In this document: positions 56,680 to 64,000 of the stretch, one piece after another
Numbering within the stretch: the stretch's first letter is position 1
How the letters are laid out: each line of letters opens with the position of its first letter
Source of the DNA: Hamadaea flava
Lineage (GTDB): Bacteria > Actinomycetota > Actinomycetes > Mycobacteriales > Micromonosporaceae
Direction of reading: 5' to 3'
NCBI RefSeq assembly: GCF_024172085.1
Contig: NZ_JAMZDZ010000001.1
Location: forward strand, 1,488,001 to 1,552,000
Length of the DNA stretch: 64,000 bases
The notes under the pieces: model-generated
Seen by the model: only the letters and a program-made list of their open reading frames with translations
What the model was told of the DNA's origin: nothing
Databases searched by the model: none
Made by a program: the position numbers and the translations under genes

Positions 56680-58865
56680 ACGCGGATCGCCGCCAGGTGC
56701 GCCCGTGGTACGCCGTTCGTCGCGGTGACCTCGATCCGCAGCGCGTCGGTGACGATCGCCTCCGGCAGGTCGTACGCCTGACGGCGCTGCCGGTTGCCGG
56801 TGACCTCCACGATCACCTGCCACTCGCCGGCCGCGTTCCGCGCCTCGATCCGGTAGTCGCGGACGAGCGTCGGCATGATCGCGTCCGGAGTGCGGTGATG
56901 GTGCAGGTTGATGAGGTCCACGTTGACGTCGTCGTCGGCGAGGACGTCCACGCGGGCGACCGTGATCGGCTCCGGCCAGTCCAGCGTGAGCGAGGCGGGC
57001 AGCTCGGCCGAGACCCACATGTGCGGGCCGCCGAACGGCCGCTGATAGCCGTCGACCGCCTTCTCCGGCGCGTACGCGGTCGTCGGGCCGGCGTCGACGC
57101 AGAAGTGCGGGGCGTCGGTCCACTCACGGAGCAGCTGCGGGGTCTCGTCCTGCGGGCGCAACGGGACTCGCGTCAGGCACAGCACGCCCGGTGTCGGCGT
57201 ACCGGCCGACCAGAGCGAGACCGCGGGATTCGCCCCGACGACGAGGAACGCGTTGCCGGGTGCGTCCGGCCGCCAGGCCAACGGCACGTCCACCCACTGC
57301 TTCTCCCCCGCCGCCACGACAACCTGCGCCGCGGTGACCAGCCGGCGCGGCACGTAGTTCTGGCCCAGCTCCGGGTCGTGGAGTTCCACCCGCAGCTCGG
57401 TCGCCTCGGTCGCGGAGACGAGCAGCCGTACGCCGTCGAACGCCGGATCGACGGGGACGACGATCCCCGCGTCGGCAGCGAGCGCCCACGGCTCACCGGG
57501 ATCGGTTGTCGCCACTGTGGACAGTGTCGAGGAGGCCGTCACCGAAGCGGTGCCCTGCAGCCCGTCCCCCAGGAGCGGCAGGCCCATGATCGAGGCGTCC
57601 GCCCGCAGCAGGGTCCGCTGCAGCAGTCCCCGATCGAGCTGCCGAGGACCGACCCCGTCGGCCACGCACAGGGCGGCCGCGGTCCCCGCCGCCTGACCCA
57701 GGGTCGCGCAGGTCGCCATGACCCGCGTCGACCCGAACGCGACGTGGCTGGCCGAGATGTCCCGCCCGGCGAACAGCAGATTCGTCGTGTTCACCGAATA
57801 CAGGCTGCGGTACGGGATGTGGTAGACGCCGTCGGCGTACCGCTGTTTCGCGCCCGCCTCGGTGGCGTACATGCCCTGCGGCGGGTGCAGGTCGATGGAC
57901 CACCCGCCGAAGGCGATCCGGTCGTCGAAGGGCGTCTGGCCGAGGATGTCGTGCTGGGTGAGCACGTAGTCGCCGACGAACCGGCGGTACTCCCGCTTGC
58001 CGGGCAGCGCGCCGACCCATTCGAGGGTCATCGTGTCGGCGTCGAACTTGCCGGAGTTCTTGATGTAGTCCCAGATCCCGTAGATGACCGACCACAGCTC
58101 GTCGCGGATGCGGTCGTTGTCGTGCACGGTGTCCAGCTCGCCGCCGTACTCGATCCACCAGTACGCGCAGCCGTTGTCCCCGGCCTTGATGATGCGCCGC
58201 TCGGGGATGGAGGTCGTGGTGATGTCCTTGGCGAACGACGGCGGGACGTAGCGGACCGGTTCCCCCGCGTCCTTGGTGTAGAACAGCAGCGTGCTGCCGA
58301 GGGTGATGTCGTCGGCCACCTCCGGCGCCCACGGCTCGCCGTACTCGGCGCGGCTCTCGCGGCCGATCCGGTACCGAGCCCCGGCCAGGTGCCCGACGAG
58401 ACCGTCGCCGGTGCAGTCGAGGAACACCGGCGAGGTGAACCGAATCAGCCGTTCCGAGCCCATCATCCAGCCGGTGACCGCCTCGACGACCCGGGTGTCC
58501 TCGGGGCCGCTCGCGTCGACGAGGCGTACGTCGGTGTTGAGGTAGAGCGAGATGTTCGGCTCGGCGCGCACGGCGTCGAGCACCACCGCGTCCCAGAAGT
58601 ACGGGTTGCCCTCCGGGTTGCGGTACTGGTTCTCCAGGAACAGCTCGCCCATGATGCCGCCCTCGCGGGCGTAGTGGTTCTTGCCGTGCCCGGTGGCCCC
58701 GACCACCCACACGCGCACCTCGCTGCTGGAGTTCCCGCCCAGCACCGGCCGGTTCGTGACCAGCGCGACGGTACGCCCGAGCCGGGCGGCGGCGATCGCG
58801 GCGCAGACCCCGGCCAGACCTCCCCCGATGATGGTGACGTCGTGGTGCGCGTGTTCGTTTCGCAT
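56661..58865 (-). CDS. FAD-dependent oxidoreductase with C-terminal discoidin-like domain
   Basis: A 734-residue protein. Residues 8-40 form the Rossmann FAD motif (VTIIGGGLAGVCAAIAAARLG). The PF12831-type body includes VLGGNSSSEVRVWV, FLDCTGDGLVGHLAGA and NLLFAGRDISASHVAFGSTRVMAT. From about 600 a discoidin/F5-8-like beta domain follows (KAVDGYQRPFGGPHMW...ITVARVDVLADDDVN). It has no signal peptide. It follows the glycosidase by 2 bp. Such oxidoreductases are common in polysaccharide loci, but the substrate is not known. Confidence 0.88.
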   Translation of the reverse strand: MRNEHAHHDVTIIGGGLAGVCAAIAAARLGRTVALVTNRPVLGGNSSSEVRVWVVGATGHGKNHYAREGGIMGELFLENQYRNPEGNPYFWDAVVLDAVRAEPNISLYLNTDVRLVDASGPEDTRVVEAVTGWMMGSERLIRFTSPVFLDCTGDGLVGHLAGARYRIGRESRAEYGEPWAPEVADDITLGSTLLFYTKDAGEPVRYVPPSFAKDITTTSIPERRIIKAGDNGCAYWWIEYGGELDTVHDNDRIRDELWSVIYGIWDYIKNSGKFDADTMTLEWVGALPGKREYRRFVGDYVLTQHDILGQTPFDDRIAFGGWSIDLHPPQGMYATEAGAKQRYADGVYHIPYRSLYSVNTTNLLFAGRDISASHVAFGSTRVMATCATLGQAAGTAAALCVADGVGPRQLDRGLLQRTLLRADASIMGLPLLGDGLQGTASVTASSTLSTVATTDPGEPWALAADAGIVVPVDPAFDGVRLLVSATEATELRVELHDPELGQNYVPRRLVTAAQVVVAAGEKQWVDVPLAWRPDAPGNAFLVVGANPAVSLWSAGTPTPGVLCLTRVPLRPQDETPQLLREWTDAPHFCVDAGPTTAYAPEKAVDGYQRPFGGPHMWVSAELPASLTLDWPEPITVARVDVLADDDVNVDLINLHHHRTPDAIMPTLVRDYRIEARNAAGEWQVIVEVTGNRQRRQAYDLPEAIVTDALRIEVTATNGVPRAHLAAIRVYGPES

Positions 58866-58867
58866 GA

Positions 58868-61168
58868 TCAGCAGTCCTCACCGAGGTTCGTGCAGAGTCC
58901 GTAGTACAGCCGGGGCGCGCCGTCGAGGACGACGCTGACCCGGCCCTGGGTCTTGGGCAGCAGGGTCTCCCGGCCGACGCAGTCGACCTGGCGGACGTGC
59001 GTACGGGTGGCGGCCAGCTGCACCGTGGTCTTGGTCTGCCACGTGTCGACCCATGTCTCCTGGGCCGCGTACGCGCTCGTCCCGGCGGCATGGTCGGCGT
59101 TCAAGACGTACCCGTCCTTGCGGCTCCACAGCACGTACATCGGCCCGGCCGGGGTGCTGAAGGCCAGCCCGTGCAGGTCCGGATCGTCGAAGGCCACCCA
59201 GCGGTCGAAGGTCGCCTCGTCGAGCGCCCGGGCGGCGGTCGCGTACGCCAGCAGCGAGGGCTTGGCGCTGGTGTCGCGGTTCATGAGCCCGTGGTGGAAC
59301 TCGCCGTTGGCCGGTTCGGCCGCCTGCGGGTGATGGATCGTGCTGTCGTGCAACTGGTACCAGTTGACCCCGCGGACGCCCTCGGCCTTGGCCAGCGCCA
59401 GGGACAGCAGGACGTTCTCGGCGGCGTGCCGATAGGTGTCGTTCCACCAAGCGTTGGGCTTCGTGCACGCGTACGCCTCGGTCAGCCACAGCTCGGTCGG
59501 CGTCGTCTTGCCGGCCGCCGCGTCGTACTCCGCGACCAGCTCACGCGCCTTGCGGATCGAGCCGAGGAAGTTCCAGTAGCTGCCGGTCGAGCCCTGCGTC
59601 CAGGTCGACGGGTCGGGCGCGTAGTCCGGGGTGAAGTTGCCCCGGCCCGGGTGGAAGGCGAGCGCGTCGATGCGCGGCCAGCCGCCGGCCGCCTGGAAGT
59701 TCGCCAGCCAGTTGTAGTCCAGCCCGCCGAGCCCGCAGTTCATCACCTTGAAGGTCGCGCCCGTATCGGCCATCGCGGCCCGCAACGGGATCAGCGCGTC
59801 GTCGGCGTACTGGGCGGCGCCCTGGCCGGACATCCACGGCTGGTTCAGCTCGTTGCCGGCCTCGTAGTAGCGCGCGCCGGCGGCGGTGCACAGCGCGGTG
59901 ATCTCGGCCGCCCAGGCCGCCTTGGCCTCGGCGGTGCCGCCGATCGGGATGCCGCCCTTCTGTACATTGTGGAAGATCCCGAGGTCGTCGAGGTCGGCGA
60001 CCGGGATGCCGGGCGCGCCGTCGTAGGCGATGCGGATCCACTTGACGCCGATGCGCCGCAACAGGTTCGCCACGTCGGCCTGGCTCGGGGCGAGCAGCCA
60101 CGGGTAGTTGGCGATGCCGAACATGCTGTCCTGACCGGCCTGGTAGGCGTACGGCGGCAGGACCGCCAGCGTGGTGCGGGCCAGCGCCTCGTCCGCCCCG
60201 GCCGTCGCGGTGACCTCGGTGAGCAGGATGCCCTGCGGCGGCGCGGTCACCGTGAAGTCCCCGCTCCACGCGGCCCCGGCGGCCAGGTCGGCGGTGACGG
60301 TCTGGCTCGCGACCAGCGCACCGTCGAAGTCGCGCGCCCAGAACCCGATGGTGACCGTGCGCGCGGTGGTTCCGCCGTTGACGACCTGCGCGTGCACGGC
60401 CATCGGCTGACCGGCCGCGTCCCACAGATTGAAGGCCTGGTCGGTCCAGATCTCCGCGCCCAGCGCGCTCTGATCGGCGACGGTCGCCGCGGCCTGCGGC
60501 CGCAACTCCCCCAGGACCAGGGTCGCCTCGGTGGTCGCGCTGCTCGTCCCGGTCGCGGTGCCGGGGGCGTGCAGCCAGGTCGCATTCGTGTACGCCGGCG
60601 TAGTGGCCGCCAGCCGGAAGTAGCCGCGGGCGCCGGACCAGGTCTCGGCGTACAGCCCGCCGGCGTTGACCTCGTAGGGGATCCCGCCGCCGGCATCGCG
60701 GGTCCAGCGTGTCAACGCCGTGTACGCCTCCGCGGCGGTCGGACTCAGCACGGTACGCCCGATCATGAACCCGGTCGGGGTGAGGGTGGCCGAGCCGCTG
60801 ACGTCGTACCGCAGGTGCGCCCGATGCCCGGTCACGTCGAACGTGCCGGTGATCGTGAGCGCGGACGCCGACGCGGGCAGCTTGTACGCGACCTTGATGG
60901 CCGGGCGGCCGTCGGGCAGCGTGATCAGCGACGGCGTACCGCCGAAGGTGCGCTGGGTGCCCAGGACGGCGTCCTTGAACAGGAAGTGGGTCAGGGTGAT
61001 CCGGTCGGCGCTTCCGTCGTCGACGGTGATGCTGCCGTCGGCGTTGGCGGTGAGGGTGATGCCGTCGGCGGAGACGGTGATCGGATCGGCGTGCGCGGCG
61101 ACGGCGGGCAGCACCGCGCCGGTCACGCCGACGGCGGCGCCTTGCAGGAGGGTGCGGCGACGAAGCAT
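58868..61168 (-). CDS. Secreted clan GH-A glycosidase, family not assigned
   Basis: A 766-residue Tat-exported enzyme (RRRTLLQGAAVGVTGAVLPAVAAHA, cleavage near 27). N-terminal beta domains (about 30-330) precede a (beta/alpha)8 barrel with Glu440 (YEAGNELNQPW, acid/base) and Glu564 (LWLTEAYACT, nucleophile), the GH-A pattern. The barrel resembles GH39/GH5-like enzymes but I cannot place it in a family. The ATG at 61168 has GGAAGG upstream. Third enzyme-type gene of the second sugar operon. Confidence 0.82.
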   Translation of the reverse strand: MLRRRTLLQGAAVGVTGAVLPAVAAHADPITVSADGITLTANADGSITVDDGSADRITLTHFLFKDAVLGTQRTFGGTPSLITLPDGRPAIKVAYKLPASASALTITGTFDVTGHRAHLRYDVSGSATLTPTGFMIGRTVLSPTAAEAYTALTRWTRDAGGGIPYEVNAGGLYAETWSGARGYFRLAATTPAYTNATWLHAPGTATGTSSATTEATLVLGELRPQAAATVADQSALGAEIWTDQAFNLWDAAGQPMAVHAQVVNGGTTARTVTIGFWARDFDGALVASQTVTADLAAGAAWSGDFTVTAPPQGILLTEVTATAGADEALARTTLAVLPPYAYQAGQDSMFGIANYPWLLAPSQADVANLLRRIGVKWIRIAYDGAPGIPVADLDDLGIFHNVQKGGIPIGGTAEAKAAWAAEITALCTAAGARYYEAGNELNQPWMSGQGAAQYADDALIPLRAAMADTGATFKVMNCGLGGLDYNWLANFQAAGGWPRIDALAFHPGRGNFTPDYAPDPSTWTQGSTGSYWNFLGSIRKARELVAEYDAAAGKTTPTELWLTEAYACTKPNAWWNDTYRHAAENVLLSLALAKAEGVRGVNWYQLHDSTIHHPQAAEPANGEFHHGLMNRDTSAKPSLLAYATAARALDEATFDRWVAFDDPDLHGLAFSTPAGPMYVLWSRKDGYVLNADHAAGTSAYAAQETWVDTWQTKTTVQLAATRTHVRQVDCVGRETLLPKTQGRVSVVLDGAPRLYYGLCTNLGEDC

Positions 61169-61225
61169 CGCTGGTTTCCTTCCAGGGGGACGGCGACTCT
61201 TACGGGGACTTTCCTGAGTGGTGCG

Positions 61226-62101
61226 TCAGCCCTTGACGCCGGTGAAGCCGAGTCCGGCGACGACGTACTTCTGGGCGAAGGCGAACACGATCACCGGCGG
61301 GAGCAGCGCCATCGCCATCGCGGCGATGAGCAGGTCCTGTGGCGCCTGTTCGGCGAGGTTGACCAGGGCGACGCTGATCGGCTGACGGGCCGGGTCGGAC
61401 AGCACGACGAGCGGCCAGACGAAGTCCTTCCAGCTGTGCACCACCGCGAGCAGGCTGATCACGGCGAGCACGGGCCGGCTCATCGGCAGGACGATCCGGC
61501 GCAGCAGGGTCCAGGTGGACGCGCCGTCCACCCGGGCGGCGTCGAACAACTCGGCCGGCAGCGCGTCGAAGAAGCGTTTGGCCAGCAGGACGTTGAAGGC
61601 GTTGGCCCCGGCCGGCAGCCAGATCGCCCAGTAGGTGTTGGCCAGGTTGAGGTGGAGCACCGGGACGTCGATGACGGTCAGGAACAGGCTGACCATCGAC
61701 ACCGTGTACGGCACGAACATCGTGGCCAGGATGGCGGCGTATACGTAGCGGCCGAAGCGGGGCCGCAGCACCGACAGGGCGAAGCCGGCCGTCACGGCGA
61801 CGAACAACTGCACCGCCCACGAACCGGCGACGATCCAGAACGTGTTCGCCAGGTACGCGCCCACGCCGAGGTCGCTCAGCGCGGTGCCGAAGTTCTCCGG
61901 CCGCGCGTCGGCCGGCCACAGCCGCAGCGGGTCGGCCGACAGCTCGGCGGGCGGCGACACCGCGCCCTTGACCGTCCAGTAGAGCGGGCCGAGTCCGAAC
62001 AGGACCAACGCCAGCAGGGTGAGCAGCTGGATCGTTCGCAGCCCGAACCGGGTGCCCGGCCGCCGCCGTTCGTGGGTGGAGATGAAGGTGGTCGTGCTCA
62101 C
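61226..62101 (-). CDS. Sugar ABC transporter permease (MalG-like)
   Basis: A 291-residue permease with six helices. EAA loop: ELFDAARVDGASTWTLLRRIVLPMSRPVL. Ends QKYVVAGLGFTGVKG, typical of carbohydrate importers. The GTG start at 62101 overlaps the upstream permease stop by GTGA. It belongs to the same operon as the GH-A enzyme; 57 bp separate them. Confidence 0.95.
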   Translation of the reverse strand: MSTTTFISTHERRRPGTRFGLRTIQLLTLLALVLFGLGPLYWTVKGAVSPPAELSADPLRLWPADARPENFGTALSDLGVGAYLANTFWIVAGSWAVQLFVAVTAGFALSVLRPRFGRYVYAAILATMFVPYTVSMVSLFLTVIDVPVLHLNLANTYWAIWLPAGANAFNVLLAKRFFDALPAELFDAARVDGASTWTLLRRIVLPMSRPVLAVISLLAVVHSWKDFVWPLVVLSDPARQPISVALVNLAEQAPQDLLIAAMAMALLPPVIVFAFAQKYVVAGLGFTGVKG

Positions 62102-63054
62102 GAGCGGCTCCAGCTTCGGGTGGCGCGCAGGTACACCGCCGACAGCACGGCCAGCGCGATGGCGAGCAGGAACGACAGCGCGGCGGCCTGGCCGTACGCG
62201 CCGTTCTGGAAGGCGTACCGGAAGATCAGCAGCAGCACGGTGACCGTCGAGTCCTGCGGTCCACCACCGGTGAAGACGTAGGGCTCGGTGAACACCTGGA
62301 TCGTGCTGATCAGCTGCATCAGCAGCAGCAAGCCGATGGTGGGGCGCAACTGGGGCAGCGTCACGTGCCAGATCCGCTTCCAGATGCCGGCGCCGTCGCT
62401 CTCGGCCGCCTCGTAGAGTTCGGCCGGGATGCCGACCATCGCGGCGAGGTAGATCAGCACCGCGCCGCCCATGCCGGCCCAGGTGGACTCCAGGACGAGG
62501 CTGAGCATCGCGGAGTCCGGCGACTGCAACCACGGGAACGGGCCGAGCCCGACCAGCCCGAAGACCGCGTTGAACAGGCCCGATCCGGGGTCGTAGAACC
62601 ACTTCCACAGCAGCACCGACACCACCGGCGGGATGACCACCGGCAGGTACGCCAGGAAGCGGTAGATGCCGCCGGCCCGGCGTACCGTCGACATGATCGC
62701 GGCGAGGATCAGCGGCGCGGGGAAGCCGATCAGCAACGCCAGGCCGACGAACAGCAGCGTGTTGCCGGCGGCCTTGCCCAGCAGCGGGTCGGCGAAGATC
62801 GCGTGGAAGTTGTCCAGGCCGACCCAGCGGGCCGGCTCGACCAGATTGGTCTCCTGGAAGCTGATCAGCAGGCCCCGGATGATCGGCCACCAGGAGAACA
62901 GCCCGAACACCACGAACGCCGGGATGAGCAGGACGAACGCGACCGCGTCGGCCCGCCACGCCGACCGGCGGCGCGACCGGGCCGCTCCGGCGGCGATGGC
63001 GCCGCCGGAGCGTTCGGTGGACCGGGCCGGGACCTCGGTCAGGTCGGCACTCAT
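62098..63054 (-). CDS. Sugar ABC transporter permease (MalF-like)
   Basis: A 318-residue permease. A basic N-terminal tail precedes six helices. EAA loop: ELYEAAESDGAGIWKRIWHVTLPQLRPTIG. Its ATG overlaps the binding protein stop (ATGA), so all three transporter genes are coupled. No ATPase is encoded nearby; a shared MsiK-like ATPase elsewhere is expected. Confidence 0.96.
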   Translation of the reverse strand: MSADLTEVPARSTERSGGAIAAGAARSRRRSAWRADAVAFVLLIPAFVVFGLFSWWPIIRGLLISFQETNLVEPARWVGLDNFHAIFADPLLGKAAGNTLLFVGLALLIGFPAPLILAAIMSTVRRAGGIYRFLAYLPVVIPPVVSVLLWKWFYDPGSGLFNAVFGLVGLGPFPWLQSPDSAMLSLVLESTWAGMGGAVLIYLAAMVGIPAELYEAAESDGAGIWKRIWHVTLPQLRPTIGLLLLMQLISTIQVFTEPYVFTGGGPQDSTVTVLLLIFRYAFQNGAYGQAAALSFLLAIALAVLSAVYLRATRSWSRS

Positions 63055-64000
63055 TTCTGGGCGGCGGCGAGCTTGGCGTTCACGTCGGACTCGGCCTTCG
63101 CCAGCAGGGCGTCGACGTCGGCGTTGCGGTCGGTCAGCACGGCCTGGATCGCGGTGTCGAGGGCGGCGTAGATGGCCTGGGCCTGCACCGCCGGCTCCGC
63201 GCGCAGCGCCAGCGCGGGCGTCCCGGTCAGGTACGGCGCGAAGTGCGGCAGCTCGACGTTGACGTACGGCTGGATCGCGGCCGTGATCTTGTCCTGCTGC
63301 GCCTGGTTGAACAGCGGCAACGTGGGTACGCCGACTGCCGCCTTCGGGTCGGCCGCCAGCGCCTTGGCGTTGGCCGCGGCGACCGCCGGGTCATACTGCG
63401 GCTGGGCGTACGCGAACAGCAGCCACTTGACCGCGGCGGCGCGCTTGGCCGCCGACACCGACGCCGGAACCATGTAGATCTTGCCGCCCGACAGCGTGGC
63501 GTTGCCGCCCGCCTGGGGCATCGCGCCGATGCCGTAGTCGCCGGTGTTCGTCATGCCGTAGGTGACCTTGGCCAGCCGGTAGGTGCCCGGCGTGCCGAGG
63601 AACATGCCGACCTGGCCGGCGGCGAACGCCTTGATCACGTCGTTCTGGTTGTTGAGCAGGTTGCGGCCCAGCGAGTCGTCGGTCCACCGCATCGTCTTGA
63701 GCAGGTTCAGCGCGCTCTTGGTCGGCGCGCTGTTGAAGTCCGCCACGTACTTGCCGTTGTCGAGGCGCTCCATCGAGCCGCCGTGCGCGTACGTGATCAT
63801 CGTGAGCTGCCAGCCGCCCTGGTTGTCCTTCGACTCCTGGACATAGCCGGGCTTGCCGGTCTTGGCGGCGATCTGCTTCGCGTACGCCTGGACGTCGGCC
63901 CACGTCGTCGGCGGCTTGTCCGGGTCGAGCCCGGCCTGGGCGAACAGCGCGCGGTTGTAGACCAGGCCCAGCGCGAACGGAGCCTCCGGTACGCCGTACA
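63051..64000 (-). CDS. Sugar-binding protein of the second ABC importer, 3' part
   Basis: C-terminal 316 residues of a family-1 solute-binding protein. The frame is open to the right edge, so the N-terminus and lipobox are outside the window. Visible motifs are YGVPEAPFALGLVYNRALFAQAG (substrate-lobe), KPPTTWADVQAYAKQIA and GKIYMVPASVSAAKRAAAVKWLL, all standard in carbohydrate-binding proteins. It overlaps the downstream permease by ATGA. Ligand unknown; likely the product of the GH-A enzyme. Confidence 0.93.
   Translation of the reverse strand, partial: YGVPEAPFALGLVYNRALFAQAGLDPDKPPTTWADVQAYAKQIAAKTGKPGYVQESKDNQGGWQLTMITYAHGGSMERLDNGKYVADFNSAPTKSALNLLKTMRWTDDSLGRNLLNNQNDVIKAFAAGQVGMFLGTPGTYRLAKVTYGMTNTGDYGIGAMPQAGGNATLSGGKIYMVPASVSAAKRAAAVKWLLFAYAQPQYDPAVAAANAKALAADPKAAVGVPTLPLFNQAQQDKITAAIQPYVNVELPHFAPYLTGTPALALRAEPAVQAQAIYAALDTAIQAVLTDRNADVDALLAKAESDVNAKLAAAQK

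Noticed and set aside
58997-62281. 1094-codon + strand frame opposite the glycosidase and permease genes
   Set aside because: Antisense shadow of three well-supported genes, with no recognisable motif.
1-64000. tRNA, rRNA, riboswitch, prophage or insertion-sequence features
   Set aside because: Gaps were scanned by eye. None shows a cloverleaf, conserved riboswitch core, transposase or integrase. No terminal repeats of an insertion sequence were seen around the three palindromes.

Overview
The window is 64 kb of very GC-rich, gene-dense DNA from a filamentous-type actinomycete. Frequent GTG starts, GTGA/ATGA start-stop overlaps, AfsR/SARP regulators, many secreted glycoside hydrolases with actinobacterial carbohydrate-binding modules, and a CGNR zinc-finger regulator all point there. 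A Micromonosporaceae-like host (Actinoplanes/Micromonospora relatives) is my inference; nothing in the window proves the genus. I see no rRNA, tRNA, CRISPR array, insertion sequence or phage gene. No gene-free gap exceeds about 200 bases.

Layout. 1-9 kb: the 3' part of katG, an AfsR-type regulator, and a large divergent secreted subtilase. 8.6-13.8 kb: a small toxin-like protein, an alpha/beta-hydrolase fused to a nucleotide-sugar-epimerase-like domain divergent from a CGNR regulator, then an operon of CPBP membrane protease, histidine kinase and NarL-type response regulator. 13.8-21.5 kb: a second secreted subtilase convergent with a second AfsR-type regulator, a small membrane protein, and a HEAT-repeat protein with a degenerate RelA/SpoT-like N-terminus. 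21.7-30 kb: LacI regulator and divergent GH5_8 mannanase, MFS exporter with its TetR, an I36-M23 cell-wall protein, and a PNPOx-hydrolase pair divergent from an HxlR regulator.

30-42 kb is a xylan/hemicellulose locus: acetylxylan esterase, a two-permease sugar ABC importer with its lipoprotein, GH39, a YesL-like protein, GH42, and (after a trmH-type methyltransferase) GH67 alpha-glucuronidase. The enzymes would remove acetyl, glucuronosyl and xylosyl/galactosyl groups from oligosaccharides brought in by the ABC system. 42-53 kb: BenE-type transporter with XRE-cupin regulator, secreted pectate lyase, several hypothetical membrane proteins, TetR with a sodium-solute symporter and DUF3311 partner, and a secreted GH127-type arabinofuranosidase with a six-repeat lectin tail. 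53-56.7 kb: an ABC-2 transporter divergent from an OmpR-type two-component system. 56.7-64 kb: a second sugar operon (binding protein, two permeases, a secreted clan GH-A glycosidase and an FAD oxidoreductase) running off the right edge.

The most notable non-coding signals are three copies of a 57-69 bp palindrome in intergenic gaps; SARP-type heptads at 11-bp period over the afsR-like promoter; an evenly spaced, alternating CTAATG/CATTAG array; a 24-bp perfect palindrome overlapping the MFS start codon with a matching site at tetR; and related 11-bp direct repeats in front of both the OmpR-type regulator and a distant subtilase. Many regulatory genes have a -10 box 6-8 nt before the start codon, consistent with leaderless mRNAs.
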